Source: Oscarella lobularis (taxonomy: Eukaryota; Porifera; Homoscleromorpha; Homosclerophorida; Oscarellidae). From it: 64,000 bases of DNA. The stretch is from positions 992,001-1,056,000 of the forward strand of contig NC_089190.1 in assembly GCF_947507565.1 (NCBI RefSeq), read 5' to 3'. Both the position numbers and the translations under genes were made by a program. Shown here piece after piece: positions 1 through 11,543 of this stretch (within the stretch, counting starts at the first letter, position 1; each line of letters begins with the position of its first letter). A model generated the notes under the pieces. The model did no database searches, was not told where the DNA came from, and was given only the letters and a program-made list of their open reading frames with translations.

Positions 1-1625
1 TTAGCTGAGGTGAAACTTGGCAAAGGAGAACTTCTGTTGTCAAGGAGTATGCAGCAGCAGCAGCGTGCCGCGTTGGAATTGGAATCAAGGAAAAGGGAAG
101 AAAGCCTTCAACTAATCATAAATGAATTGACTCAACAGATGGCTGAAAAAGATAGTCAGATGAAAGAATTGGGGTACAGCTACTAAGTATAGAAAATACA
201 CAGAATTCACATATAGATGTTTCAGAGTCGAGATTTTGGAAACGAAGCAGCAATTGACGCATTCTAGACAAGAGAAAGAGTGTCTAAGGTATTGATCTCA
301 CATCTGGTAATCAGTAAGTGCGCACTCTGTATATATCGTCATGATAGAGAGCAACTACATGCCCTCGAAAAATCGCACGCTGAATCTCAGTACCATCTGA
401 AAGAAGCAGAGAAGCGGCTCGTCAATAGAGAAAACGAACTTGCAGCATTGAAGTAATGAGCTGTCTGAGATCAATTCTAATTTATATAACTATTTGCATG
501 TTTCAGAAATGAATTGGAGACGACATCGTCAGCTGACGTGACTATTCTCAAACGTCATCTAGCAGATAAAGAAGCCCGACTTGAAATCATGACAACCCGC
601 TGTCAGAACGCCGAAATGTCATTGGCTGAAGTACAGAAAAGCTTAGACGAATTTATCGACGTGCTTAGCATCAAACCAGAAGAAGTGCAATTGACCGGTC
701 TAAAACTGGGATCCGGATCCTACGCTGGTATTCAAAAAACTTCTTCTTTAGTAGACAGCCAAACAATAATAAACGACTTTATTTAGATGTTTGCGTTGGC
801 CGATGGCAAGGAATTAACGTGGCCGTAAAAAAATTCTTCGACATGATCACGACGCCGAGATCGTCGGGTCTGTTTCGTCGCGAAGTTCAAATGTGCAGCC
901 GAATGCATCATCCCAATATCATGACCATATACGGCGCTGTCATGGAAAGGGGGGTTCCTTTTCAAATGGTCTCCGAACTTCTCGAAGGATCCGTCGAAGA
1001 AGTCATCGACGCCGCTCACACGTCCGACTCCTATCTCACCGTCTTCGAACAGCTCTACATTGCCGTGGGAATGACGTCCGGAATAGCCTATCTTCACCAG
1101 CTTTCTCCTCGGCCCTACGTTCACAGCGATATTCGCTCGTCGAACGTTCTCGTGACGCAGGATATGAAAGTGAAAGTAGGCGACTTAGGCGCTGCTCATT
1201 TATTGGCTAGCTCCAAGTCGGTTGGTCCTCTAAGTTCCCAGTATCTCGCGCCTGAACGAATGCCGCGTGACGACGGTGCTGCTTCGCATAGTACGTTGAA
1301 AAGTGACGTATTTAGTCTCGGCGTGACTTTGATTGAAATTTTCACTGGGCGCGCTCCTATTCCCGCCGAGAGGCAAACGCAGCTGAGAGCTCTAGGAACG
1401 CGAGACAAGTTGTACGGACTTTGCTCGAAGATGATTGCGGCTGATGCGGCGAGTCGGCCTTCGGCGCGCCAATGCTGTGAGTTGCTGAACGAAGACGAGG
1501 AAGATGAGTTGATCAAGCGAAATGCCGGTAACGGTTCTAGTGCAACTCCACTTGGAAATCGTCTCGTCAAAAGCACCTTCGTGCGAGGAAAGCACAAAGT
1601 ACTTCTTTCAGACACTTTCTTTTAA
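1..1625 (+). CDS. Coiled-coil protein kinase (TKL/TK-like), 3' part of gene
   Basis: This is the 3' portion of a kinase gene that begins before the window. Exons read as <1-173, 226-288, 348-452, 507-727 and 787-1625; phases agree at every junction. The first four encode a glutamine/glutamate-rich coiled coil and then the glycine loop (LGSGSYAG). The last exon holds the catalytic domain: VAVKK supplies the ATP-binding lysine, HSDIRSSN is the catalytic loop with its aspartate kept (HRD changed to HSD), and GDLG replaces DFG. The essential residues are present, so an active serine/threonine or tyrosine kinase is plausible. It is a diverged relative of the two minus-strand kinase genes ending at 47859 and 60881, which have an N-terminal Kelch region. 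Whether this copy has one cannot be seen. The stop is TAA at 1623-1625. Confidence 0.85.
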
Positions 1626-1753
1626 TTAAATTACATAGTATTGTAAGTAACAAAAAGTTTTTTGACGTCTGACGGCGATGTCTTGACCGCCTCTACCTAG
1701 CCAAGGTAAGAGTTCGATGGGCTCTGAATTTATTTTGAGGCCGGCCTCCTTTT

Positions 1754-3048
1754 TTAGACTCCAAATTTTTTACAGTAGTCCCTACAATCAGTACGAATTT
1801 CTTCCGCATCTAATCCAAATTCAGCCAATGTGTACGCGTGTTCGGCTGCTTTTTCTCGTTTTCTCGCGTCCTTCTCCAGAAACGCCGTCAAGTCATCCTC
1901 CACCGCCTTAGTGTGCTCAAGACCGACTTCATTGGCAATTTCACGACACACACCTATGGGATCTGCGGTTATTTCTTCAAGTTTAAAGTCGAGAGTGTGC
2001 TCCGCTTTTCGCTGCGTTTCCTTGGCCAGTTCTCGAGCGATGCATCGAGTCATCCTGTGGCATCCCTCGCCGATTCTTCTCCAATCATCACCGGTAGAGA
2101 AAGGAGCACGGATTGTGCGAATCAGAGACGAGGAGGATGCCACAACTGAGACAGGATCACGGTGCAAATGGACGAAAGAGGCATCAGGAAAAACGTCAAG
2201 TATTGGCTTCGGCGAAACCAGAATGATAGGGGGATTTGAGAACGAAACGAGATCCAGACAATTCGCTAATGTACTTGATGGCTTGCAATGCCGTCCTAAA
2301 GAACTTGTACGCCTGTCGAGCCAGATCTTGGTAATTTTCCGCCACGTCGGAAAAATCCTTCCCACTCAAAAGGGGATAGTTCGTGAAGAACAAGTAACTT
2401 GACAAAAGAGCAGCGCCTTCTTCAGGCAAGTCCGTGCCTACAGGGTGAACGTTGTAAGGAAATGCACTTCCGGAAGCAGCAATAAAAATTTTATTTCTGT
2501 ATCCGAAATGTTTCAGTTTTTTATTAAATCGAATGCGAAGATCGTCGATCGACGCTGCTTCAGCGACGTCTTGCGGGAGCAACTGTCCTAGCCGTAAACG
2601 ACCGAGGGTCAAATAAGCCACGTGGGGATAGCGCGCTAGGAGACGATGGAGAATCGTCGATCCTGTGCGCATTGGGCCAAATATGAATATCGGACGATCG
2701 ATCCGAATTGTCAGAACGACGGGAAATCGTCGCGGTATTGCTTCGAAACACTGAAGCGCGAATAGTGTTCATGAGGGTTTGGAAACCTACCCATCGGCCA
2801 AACGGGGTCAGTTCCTTGCCTTTTAGCGTCTCTAAAGCGTTCTGGACGCGTTCGCGCCAGTTTCCATTAGATGCGAGTGTTGGAAGTGAACCAAATCGCA
2901 AGCGAACCCTTTCGAGAAGTTCATCGACAGTCGACGGAGTGGAAACAAGTCGAATGTTGATATAGCGCAGCCATGGGTCTAGCGTATTGAGAGCATAGCG
3001 AAAAAAACGAAGGACAAGCGTAAGAACAGAAATCATTACAGCAGCCAT
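1754..3048 (-). pseudogene. Sulfotransferase paralogue broken by two frameshifts
   Basis: The three reading frames together align end to end with the intact sulfotransferases at 3089-4381 and 4470-5762. The N-terminal part lies at about 2745-3048, the middle with the cofactor loop (RTGSTILHR) at about 2200-2740, and the C-terminal part with the HRDP motif at 1754-2200. Against the intact copies, a 2-nt deletion lies near 2745-2752, just before the CFEAIP segment. A 1-nt insertion lies near 2207-2212, where GAG GAG ATA in the paralogue reads GAA GCC A ATA here. No intron signals fit these sites, so this looks like a recently disabled copy. An assembly error is possible but would have to occur twice. 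Confidence 0.8.
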
Positions 3049-3088
3049 CTCTGATAGTCACGTGAATTCTTCAGCAGCGGGGGCGGGG

Positions 3089-4381
3089 TTAGACTCCGAA
3101 TTTTCTACAGTAACTCCTGCAGCTATTTCTAATTTCGTCCCCGTCCAATCCAAATTCAGCCAATCTGTATTTGTGTTCACCGCCTGCTTGATCTCGTTTG
3201 TTTGCGTCATCCGCCAGAAATGCCGTCAAATCATCCTCCACGGCCTTACTGTGTTCAAGACCGACTTTATTGGCAATTTCGTGACACACACCTATGGGAT
3301 CCTTGATTAACTCCTCAAATTTAAAATCGAGAGTGTGCTCGGCTTCTTGACGCGTTTCTTTGGCCAAAACTTGACTGATATATTGAACCATCTTCTTGCA
3401 TCCCTCGCCGATTTTTTTCCAGTCGTCATTGGTAGAGAAAGGAGCACGAATTGCGCGAAAAAACGACGACGCAGATGACACGATCGAGGCAGGATCGCGA
3501 TGCAGACGCACAAAGGAAGCATCAGGAAAAACATCAAGTATCTCCTCACTAAAACAAGAATGATACGGAGCTTTGAGAACAAAACGAGACCCAGACAATT
3601 GTCCAATCGACTTAATGACCTGCAAGTCTCTCCTAAAGAACTTGTACGCCTGATGAGCCAGATCTCTGTAGTCCTTAACAACTTCAGCGAAATCCTCCCC
3701 ACGAATATAGGGATAGTTTGTATAAAACAAGTAATTTGACAAAAGGAAGATGCACTCTTCAGGCAAGGTCGCGTTAATAGGGTGAACATTGCGTGGTATT
3801 CCACACCCGGAAGCAAGAAGGAGGTCACCTGCATATGTCATTTGTTTTGATGTCAGATAAAAGCGGCGGGAAAGATCGTCAATCGACGTCGCTTCAGCCA
3901 CGTCTTGCGGACGCAAATTGCCTAATTCACAACGAATAGGCGTCAGCTGGGCCACGTCGGGGTAGCGCACAAGGAGACGATGCAAAATCGTCGTTCCCGT
4001 GCGCGGTGGACCGAATATAAAGACAGGACGATCAATTGAAACTGTAAGCACTTCGGGAAATCGATGAGGTATCATTTCAAAACATCGGAGTGCACGAATG
4101 TGGTGGAATAGGATTTCGCGCGCTAGCCATCGTCCGAATGGCGTCGTTTTCTCGCCTTTTAATGCGTCTAACGCGTTCTGAACGCGTTCGCACCAGTCTC
4201 TATTTGATGCGAGTGTCGGAAGTGAGCCAAATCGCGATCGAACCGTTTCGAGGAGTTCGTTGACCGTCGACGGAGTAGAAACGAGTTGAATGTTGACATG
4301 GCGCAGGCATGGGTCAAGGATATCTAGTGCGAAACGAAAAAGACGAATGAAAAACGTCAGCACACAGAACAGCACCCCCAT
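3089..4381 (-). CDS. Sulfotransferase family protein, single exon
   Basis: An intronless 430-residue ORF. A hydrophobic N-terminus (about residues 1-25) suggests a Golgi or ER membrane anchor. The PAPS 5'-phosphosulfate loop reads FIFGPPRTGTTILHR (about residue 125), and the 3'-phosphate-binding segment reads VRLHRDPASIVSS (about residue 290). This is the layout of the broad Sulfotransfer_3-type family, which moves sulfate from PAPS to an acceptor. The acceptor cannot be told from sequence. The protein ends in a conserved YCRKFGV tail shared by all copies in the array. It lies head to tail with the copies on each side, about 40 and 90 bp apart, which indicates tandem duplication. Confidence 0.88.
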   Translation of the reverse strand: MGVLFCVLTFFIRLFRFALDILDPCLRHVNIQLVSTPSTVNELLETVRSRFGSLPTLASNRDWCERVQNALDALKGEKTTPFGRWLAREILFHHIRALRCFEMIPHRFPEVLTVSIDRPVFIFGPPRTGTTILHRLLVRYPDVAQLTPIRCELGNLRPQDVAEATSIDDLSRRFYLTSKQMTYAGDLLLASGCGIPRNVHPINATLPEECIFLLSNYLFYTNYPYIRGEDFAEVVKDYRDLAHQAYKFFRRDLQVIKSIGQLSGSRFVLKAPYHSCFSEEILDVFPDASFVRLHRDPASIVSSASSFFRAIRAPFSTNDDWKKIGEGCKKMVQYISQVLAKETRQEAEHTLDFKFEELIKDPIGVCHEIANKVGLEHSKAVEDDLTAFLADDANKRDQAGGEHKYRLAEFGLDGDEIRNSCRSYCRKFGV

Positions 4382-4469
4382 CTGACGAAATATGTTGCGC
4401 CGGATTTAATAATTAACCACAACCGCCGCTTAATCTGATTTTCGTTTCCGGTCTCGTTTGCTTTTATTT

Positions 4470-5762
4470 TTAAACTCCAAACTTTTTACAGTAGTCCCTG
4501 CAATCATTACGAATTTCTTCCGCATCCAATCCAAATTCAGCTAATGTGTGCTTATGTTTACCGCCTGCTTGATCTCGTTTTCTCGCGTCCTCCGCCAAGA
4601 ACGCTGCCAAATCATCCTCCACGGCCTTAGTATGCTCGAGACCAAATTTATTGGCAATTTCACGACACACACCTATGGGATCCTTAGTTAATTCTTCAAA
4701 TTTAAAGTCGAGAGTGTGTTCGGCTTGTCGACGCGCTTCTTTGACCAAATATTGACTGATACATTGAACCATCTTCTTGGATCCCTCGCCGATTTTTTTC
4801 CAGTCGTCACCGGTAGAGAAAGGAGCGCGGACTGCGCGATGAAGAGACGACGCAGATGGCACAACTGAGACAGGATCGCGATGCAAACGCACAAAGGAGG
4901 CGTCAGGAAAAACGTCAAGTATTTCCTCAATAAAACAAGAATGGAATGCAGATTTGAGAACGAAACGGGACCCAGACAATTGGACAATCGACTTGACAAC
5001 TTGCAAGTCTCTCCTAAAGAACTTGTACGCCTGCCGAGCCAGATCTCTGTAGCCCTCGACAACATCGGTGAATTCCTTCCAGCGAGAATAGGGATAGCTT
5101 ACGTAAAATAAATATTGCGACAAAAGTAGGATGCATTCTTCTGGTAAAGTCATATTTGCTGGGTGAACGTTGTATGGAATTCCACACCCGGAAGCATACA
5201 GGAGATCACTCCCGTACTTTATTTTACTTGATGTCGTATCAAAACAACAGCACAAATCGCTGATTGACGTCGCTTCGGCGACGTCCTGCGGGCGCAAATC
5301 GCCCAGTTGGCAACGAACGGGATTTAGATGTGCCACCTCGGGGTAGCGCACTAGGAGACGATGCAGAATTGTCGTTCCCGTGCGCGGTAGGCCCAGTATG
5401 AAGATAGGACGATCGATTGGAACTGTTAGAACTTCGTGAAATCGTCGCGGTATCGTTTCGAAGCACTCGAGTGCGCGAATTCGGGATATTAGGTTTTCGC
5501 AAGCCAGTAGACGGCCAAATGGAGTCGTTTCCTTGCCTTTCAACGCGTCTAAGGCATCCTGAATGCGTTCTCGCCAGTCTCTATTCGATGCCAGCGTCGG
5601 AAGCGAGCCAAATCGCGAGCGAACTTTTTCTAGGAGTTCTTCGACTGTCGACGGGGTAGAAACGAGTCGAATATTGATGTAGCACAGGCATGGGTCGAGA
5701 ATATTCAGAGAGTACCGGATGAGACGAAAGATGAAGGCCAGCACAAAGAAAAGTACAGCCAT
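4470..5762 (-). CDS. Sulfotransferase family protein, single exon (second intact copy)
   Basis: This is a close paralogue of the 3089-4381 gene. The frame opens at 5801, but the methionine at 5762 (MAVLFFVLAF) aligns with the starts of both neighbours, so it is taken as the start; a 13-residue longer protein is possible. An N-terminal hydrophobic segment is followed by the PAPS loop FILGLPRTGTTILHR and the 3'-phosphate motif VRLHRDPVSVV. The C-terminus is DYCKKFGV. All motifs are intact with no frameshift, so this and the 3089 copy are the functional members of the array. The substrate is unknown. Confidence 0.88.
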   Translation of the reverse strand: MAVLFFVLAFIFRLIRYSLNILDPCLCYINIRLVSTPSTVEELLEKVRSRFGSLPTLASNRDWRERIQDALDALKGKETTPFGRLLACENLISRIRALECFETIPRRFHEVLTVPIDRPIFILGLPRTGTTILHRLLVRYPEVAHLNPVRCQLGDLRPQDVAEATSISDLCCCFDTTSSKIKYGSDLLYASGCGIPYNVHPANMTLPEECILLLSQYLFYVSYPYSRWKEFTDVVEGYRDLARQAYKFFRRDLQVVKSIVQLSGSRFVLKSAFHSCFIEEILDVFPDASFVRLHRDPVSVVPSASSLHRAVRAPFSTGDDWKKIGEGSKKMVQCISQYLVKEARRQAEHTLDFKFEELTKDPIGVCREIANKFGLEHTKAVEDDLAAFLAEDARKRDQAGGKHKHTLAEFGLDAEEIRNDCRDYCKKFGV

Positions 5763-5842
5763 CGAAAACCCGGATGTGAAATACTCTATTGTCTTTACCA
5801 AACTTTCAATTTTTTAGAGGCCTTTCAATTTTTTCACTCAAT

Positions 5843-6180
5843 TTAGCTAATCTGTGCCTGTGTTTTCCACTTGCTCGTTCTTGTTTCCACCACAGCCTTA
5901 GAGTGCTCAAGACTGACTTTATTGGCAATCGCACGACAGACACCTATGGGATGATCCTCTGCTCGGCTTCTCGACGCCTGTCTTTGGCCAAATCTTGACT
6001 GATACATTGAACCATCTTTTGCATCCCCTCGCCGATTTTTTACCATGTCGTCACCGGTAGCGAGAGTGAGAGGGAGAGAGAGAGAATCCGGGAGTCCCTG
6101 AGACGACGCTATTGCGACAGGATCGCGATGCAAACGCACAACAAAGGAGGCACCAGGAAAATTTCTTCAATAAAACAAGA
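5843..6180 (-). pseudogene. Sulfotransferase remnant, fourth copy
   Basis: Only the region from the HRDP motif (RLHRDPVAIASS) through the conserved DHPIGVCRAIANKV segment can be recognised, with internal deletions and frame changes. The cofactor loop and N-terminal half are absent. A purine-rich GAGA stretch near 6059-6085 interrupts the homology. It is a decayed end member of the sulfotransferase array. Confidence 0.75.
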
Positions 6181-6913
6181 ATGAACGGCATCAGAATTAT
6201 ATAGGTGGTTCTACGGTATTTTGCTTTGCGAAAATTGAATTAGCCAACACTGGCTAGCGCAAAGCGGTATAGATCTATTCTGGAGTCCAGCCCCTTGGCG
6301 AAAGATCCATTACGGCTTTGGGCGGCTAGCAAAAATAGTGACGTCACTCACTAATTTCATTAGTGACTTCACCGAGAGTGTACTGTTTCACAAGGGAGAT
6401 CTTTACTGACGCTCCGTCAGCGGTCATTTTTGAGCTGTCGTCTGCTGTCCTCTTATTGGCAAAGGTAGAGGCGTACGCCTATCCCAATCCCCTAGCCGGA
6501 ATAACGATACACTCTACAGCGCGTTCTTTTCAACTGTCATCTTTGAAAAACAGCGTTTGAATTTGGGTCAGTTCGCTTGAAGAAATTCTTAATAACTAAC
6601 GGCTTTAATATCTAGGGATCCTGGGATTCCAGATCTAGAAAGCGACGCCACCAACCGCTGGCAACCAGCCACAGCTTTCTAATTATACGGATTCAAGGTT
6701 AGATCGAGACTCTTACTAAAAGACAAGTACATGTAAACTTATGACACTGGTGAGATATTACGTTTTGTGGCCCTTCGATGCCATGCGATCTTCGCGATCG
6801 ACGCACGTGATGAGATCGCTTTCATCGGTCAGGAATGTCTCTTGGCTTCGTCCCCACAGTCCTCATATACGGTCTACTTTTGTTTTTGTGATTACCTGTT
6901 TGACGTAGGTCGA
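6181..6913. other. Gene-free spacer upstream of the NIDO receptor gene
   Basis: No ORF here has a recognisable product. The stretch is bounded by the sulfotransferase remnant and the start of the next gene, and presumably contains that gene's promoter and 5' UTR. A short imperfect inverted sequence (gtcactcactaa / ttagtgac) lies at about 6343-6369. Nothing else was recognised. Confidence 0.5.
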
Positions 6914-9900
6914 ATGGCGACTTCATGGCAAGTCGCAGTCTTAGTTGTTTCGCATCTCATGAGCGAAGTAGTTCTTGTTCCTCTACTACAATTTTATGAG
7001 AGTCAGCCAGCGCATGAGGTTCTCAATATGACATTCAGCGATGATAGCATCAGAGTTGATCAGCCTTTGTCACTGTATGAAGCCAGTGCGTCAATGTTCT
7101 ACGTCAGTCAAATAATTGCACGTGCGGCAACCTGTAGTAAAATTCTTTTGTTAGGTGTATACAAGAGGATTTATAACGCTCGGTATGCCTTACACTCATC
7201 CTGACAAAGCCCCGAGCTCATTGCCTTGGAGGGAAAGGCTGCCTCTCATATCAGTTTATTGGACCAACTTGACCGCTCAAGACCAGAAACTGCACGTGCG
7301 CAAAGCAAATGACCCCTTAACGCTCAGCAAGTTTGCAAAAGACGTTCAGAAGGCGTTTCCAGACTTTCGAGACAGCTTTGATCTTGTGACAGTCGCAACT
7401 TGGCGCTCAAATGTTGTAAGTATGACGTAGAAAACGTTTTTGTAGATTATTGGTACATCTATGCTTAGTATAATGACGGTTTTTTCTACAGGTACCTTCG
7501 TTCCAGTGCGTTCTTGGCAGTGTTGGAAGACGTAGTTTTGCCGTGTTTCTGTACGAAGGCGGAGAAATCGATGACACTTCAAACAATGAAACGTCGCCTC
7601 AGCAAACAGAAAATGCCATCATTGGCTTTGACGACGGCTTCAACAACTCCTGGATGCCTCGCACAATTGCTAACAACATAGGAAATAGAATTGGAAATGT
7701 ACCTCCAAGACGGGGGGTTTACGTGTTGGATTTCAATATCAGTAAGCCACGCAACACGACTGGGCTATTTCATAGTCAAAAATGTCTTTTTATGTAGGTG
7801 CTTGTACTGCTGACCAATGGAGCTCTAATAAATTCTGCAGCATTTATGGACAGTGCTATGAAGATGACTTCTTCAATTCCTTTTGCTTTGTAAGAATTTT
7901 CTGTTTCTGCTCAGTACAACGGCATGCCATTTTAGGTATGTGACGTCCTGAAATCAAGGTTCTCCTGGGTGAAATCACAGTGCGACGATCTTAACATGCT
8001 TCAGTCACCCTATCTTATAGCAATGTTTACAGTTTGTGGTGTTTTGATACTGTCTCTTTCTATCGTGGGAGGCATCGGAGGAACACGGGTTTATAGAACT
8101 CGAGAAACTGCGGCTATTAATTCGAGTACAAGTAATGGCAACAGTGAAAATGGTCTTAGTACGACAAAGGAGCCCCTAGCGGAAGCAAAAGAACCGCGAG
8201 CTTTTGTCAACAAAGGTGCTGGCGTTTTTAGCGATGGTCTGTTGCAGACTAATGAAAGCCTTCTAAATCCTGCTACTCCACACTCGAGAAAGAGCGCAGC
8301 TGAAACTTTGGCAAAAAATTCAACAACTCAGGCATCATCTTTACTCTATCCCGCCACTGCAAGCGATTTAGCCGATGATCCGGTGCTCGCGATGATGTGG
8401 ACCGTAGGCGGTGAAAAGCAGGTCAACGTAGCAATGCAAGATCTAAGTTTTGAATTTCCTGCTCATTGCTTGGAGAAAGAGAGTCCCATTGCCATCGCAC
8501 TGAAGCCCGGAAGCGGTCCACCAAACGCTAGCAGCTCGGGCTACATTTTTACTGTTGCACCTCACAACTTGTCTTTTGAGCCGCCTGTGACGGTTAGAGT
8601 CAACAGCGAGTCGAAAGCGCCTGAATCAAGCCTTTGGAAGAGAGAATCGAATGACAGCGAGTGGGTTCTTCTTGGAGATTTTGGACAGGCGAACGAAGTA
8701 AAAGTGAATGAATTTTGTGACTTATGTCTTACGACCTACACGCCCAAAGAACAGGAAATGGGTGATGGATACAAGTTTCACAAAATTTTGTTTGTCGGAA
8801 GAAAATACGAAACTGCCGTAACCGTTGAAGTTGATCTCCTCAGAGATGCCTGCAATGCCACCTTTCGCGAAGAGGTTTGCGTGTCGCCTTTTGTCTTTGA
8901 GCACCTCTAACTTGCGCGCACTTTTAGAGAGATCTTTGGATTGAGCAGTCCGGAAACCAAATTTGTCTGCTGCATTATCGTGAAATTTTATGCTCTAGAG
9001 AGGGAGAGTTCCTTTTGGTTATGGGAACCGCCAAGGAAGACGAGCCTTGGACTGTGAAGCATGAAGGCAGAGAAATTGTGAGTGCCCTACATGTACATGG
9101 TCTATATAGTCGGTTTCCTACTTGCAACCTACTCTGTTTGCGTCTTTAGAGGAAAGATTATGCTGAATTTAAAGCGATGGGAACAAGGAGCAACTTGGCG
9201 ACGTGGCATTTGTATCCAAAAGAGGGGATAACGCCTGAGGAGGCGTTTGGTCAACGTTATCCCTGTAAAATCAACGTGATGTTTCAAAGCCAAGGCTTAG
9301 GGAAGCCTCATACGGCAAACGCCCCAATATCTACGCTTTTTGGACAAGTAAGGCATACTGTAGAGAAAGGCAACTTGTGCTCTACACGTTTTTCTTTGAT
9401 CTAAAAGCGCATTCCAAGCACAGGAATTGAATCTCTATCCAGTAAGAGTACCGAGTAATAATAAATCAAATGTCTACCTTCTGTTTTTAAGTGAATTTTG
9501 AGAATAGCAGTAACGCGAACGTCGTCGTTAGCCCTAGCGGAAAACAAAGAGTCAAAGTCAGCCTTTTGCGTTCTTTAGAGCTTGCCAGCTATAGACTGTC
9601 GTTGTCTTATTTCGTAGGTGCAAACCATTGTTGCTCCTTTTCCTGCTCCTACTGCTCCTCCTGCTGCTGCTGCTTCTCACTCACTCCCAGATCAGCAAAA
9701 TTCTACCGGTAATAGCAGAGGTATTTTATAGCTGGACTAGCTCTCAATTAGGAAACTTTTACATATTCAATTTCTATAGAGGTACCAGTTGACGCTGCAA
9801 CGCTACCATCCGAGGCGGAATTCATTGCAAAAAATGGCAGTAATTGGGATATTGTTCGGGCTATAAGCTTTATAGCGGGCCAAAAGTGGCGATACGTCGC

Positions 9901-10117
9901 GTTTGAGCTTGATCTCGATAAGGCAGCGATCAATGAAATCAGGACTGCTTCTACAGAGCCTAGTTCACTATTTCTCAAGACCGTCGAAACGTGCATTGCT
10001 AAAGAGCCTGAATCTCTGGCTGTGGGAAGACTGCTGGGAATCTGCGACTCAGTGGGGATAGAAAGGAAATTAATCGAAAGAAGCTACCGGTTATTGCTAT
10101 CAGCCAAACCTGAGTAA
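6914..10117 (+). CDS. Receptor-like protein: NIDO ectodomain, TM, ZU5-like, Death-like
   Basis: A multi-exon gene read as 6914-7102, 7155-7415, 7492-7741, 7798-7889, 7936-8874, 8928-9077, 9150-9347, about 9503-9560, 9618-9720 and 9780-10117. Phases agree except for some doubt at the eighth exon. The ATG at 6914 opens a hydrophobic signal-like segment (MATSWQVAVLVV). Exons 1-3 read as a NIDO domain: VYTRGFITLG, then YWTNLT, then CVLGSVGRRSFAVFLYEGG. A short cysteine-rich stretch and one membrane span (YLIAMFTVCGVLILSLSIVG) follow. The cytoplasmic side has a serine-rich linker, then a ZU5-like region (VNVAMQDLSFEFPAHCL) and a possible UPA-like segment. After a Pro/Ala linker comes a final Death-like helical domain (WRYVAFELDLDKAAINEI). 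The cytoplasmic order resembles UNC5-type receptors, but NIDO replaces the Ig/TSP ectodomain. The ligand is unknown. Confidence 0.72.
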
Positions 10118-10122
10118 GCTTT

Positions 10123-10481
10123 GGTGCGTGTACCGTGCGGCCATTTCCTGTTTGTGTTTTCTTTGTTCTATTTTTCTTGTTGTAATTTTGATGTTCTATT
10201 TTTCTTGTTGTAATTTTGATGTTCCATTTTCCATGTTGTAATTTGACTTGTTGTAATTGTATTGTTCTATTTTTATGTTTTAATTTTTATGTTCAAATTT
10301 TCACAAAAATGTATTTTCTATGTTGCACTTTTTGTGTTGTTATTTACAGTAATGTACATGTTCAATGTTGAAAGTTCCTTGTTGTCATTTTAATTTTTTA
10401 TATTCTAATTTTGTTGTCGTAATAATGTATTTTTTATGTGAATATTTCTTGTTCTAATTCAATCTACGATTTCATGTATTG
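10123..10481 (+). repeat. Left terminal inverted repeat
   Basis: An AT-rich arm that is the reverse complement of 12281-12634. It contains short internal direct repeats of the type cttgttgtaattttgatgtt near 10167-10225. Extra bases (tcta) near 10463 are the main difference from the right arm. Confidence 0.92.
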
Positions 10482-10689
10482 TACTTCGTCTTTTTATGCT
10501 TGTATTAATTTTATTTGACATTTTTATTCTGTCAATTTTATTTCCTTTTAATATATTTATTACTTGGTAATTTATTTATTTATTTATTTATTAACATTTC
10601 ATCGTGATTTTATTTCTAGTAATGTGGCAGTTTTAGTAGCTTCTGGAAGTCGTAACTTTCTGTGCCATGTTGTCAACATTTTTATTAAT

Positions 10690-11477
10690 TCATTGACTTA
10701 GCACTTCACAAAGGCATATATAGAATTTTACTGCGTTCTTGAACATCGAAGCGTCACCATTAACTAACGATCCGTAAATGACTTTGAGGGACGGAAAACG
10801 TTTATCAAAAAAATTCTGTCTTCTGGCCATTCTTTCAGGTGAGCCAGAAAGAGGATCGGCTCCGTATGTACTTGGTCGAGTCAAGTTCCCTCCTGACGTC
10901 TCAAACAGGGAGACTGCTTCGTCGCATGTTGGAATAGCCGAAAAAGGAATTAATCCACAGCATTTATTCTGTGCCATCAGTTCTATGGGTACGCCTTTTC
11001 CTGAAACAAATGAGAATTCATATTAGCATCCAGTTATTTTTGTTCTTGTACCAGGAATTGGGTGGTTATTCCAAGATTGAACAAATACTTGTGCACCATA
11101 ATTTGCTACTGTCATCGACACTCGAGAAACAGCAAAGCGATGATGCAGCAATTCCAAATCAAACTCGTCAGCATCATTCATTTCATTAAGGGCGAGTTTG
11201 ATAGGGTAGTTAATCCGTCGGTTCACTTCCACCCAGACTCGCTCAATGGTATGATTCTAAGAAGCTGATAGTCTCAAGAATGAAAAATTTATAAAATGTC
11301 AGTCACTTTTGCTGAAGACGTTTGAATGAAGGGTCGCCTTGCCGTATTATGCCTATGTTGTCTCAGTATGTCTTGAATGTAGAGTATGAGATAGGGCTCG
11401 CGCCCACAATCAGCTGGACATGCCGGGAACCAGAGGTATTCCCTTTTAAAGTTCCCATTCATTACTGCTGTACTCAT
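10690..11477 (-). pseudogene. Transposase (integrase-core DDE-type) C-terminal remnant
   Basis: Three minus-strand exons, 11477-11307, 11256-11052 and 11000-10690, join in phase with GT-AG signals to give about 220 residues. The middle exon begins NHTIERVWVEVNRR, which resembles the end of an integrase-core fold where the last catalytic glutamate sits (IERVW). It continues INYPIK and ends NNHPIPG; the third exon begins KGVPIEL. The N-terminal part with the two catalytic aspartates is not visible, because the RING-like ORF lies upstream on the other strand. The copy is therefore probably non-autonomous. Family placement comes from pattern memory, and a profile search would settle it. Confidence 0.55.
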
Positions 11478-11543
11478 GTGCTGTTTAATTAAGGGTTAGG
11501 GGAAAGCCCGCAAGACATTTTTTTGCCGTCCCTACATCAGATT

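Noticed and set aside
5763-5801. Longer start of the second intact sulfotransferase
   Set aside because: The paralogues begin at the position equivalent to 5762; the extra 13 residues have no counterpart, though they cannot be excluded.
6767-6913. Upstream in-frame extension of the NIDO receptor
   Set aside because: It begins with GTG, not ATG, and the hydrophobic signal segment starts properly at the ATG at 6914.
10560-10592. ttatttatttatt run as a regulatory AU-rich element
   Set aside because: It lies in the AT-rich interior of the transposon, so low complexity explains it.
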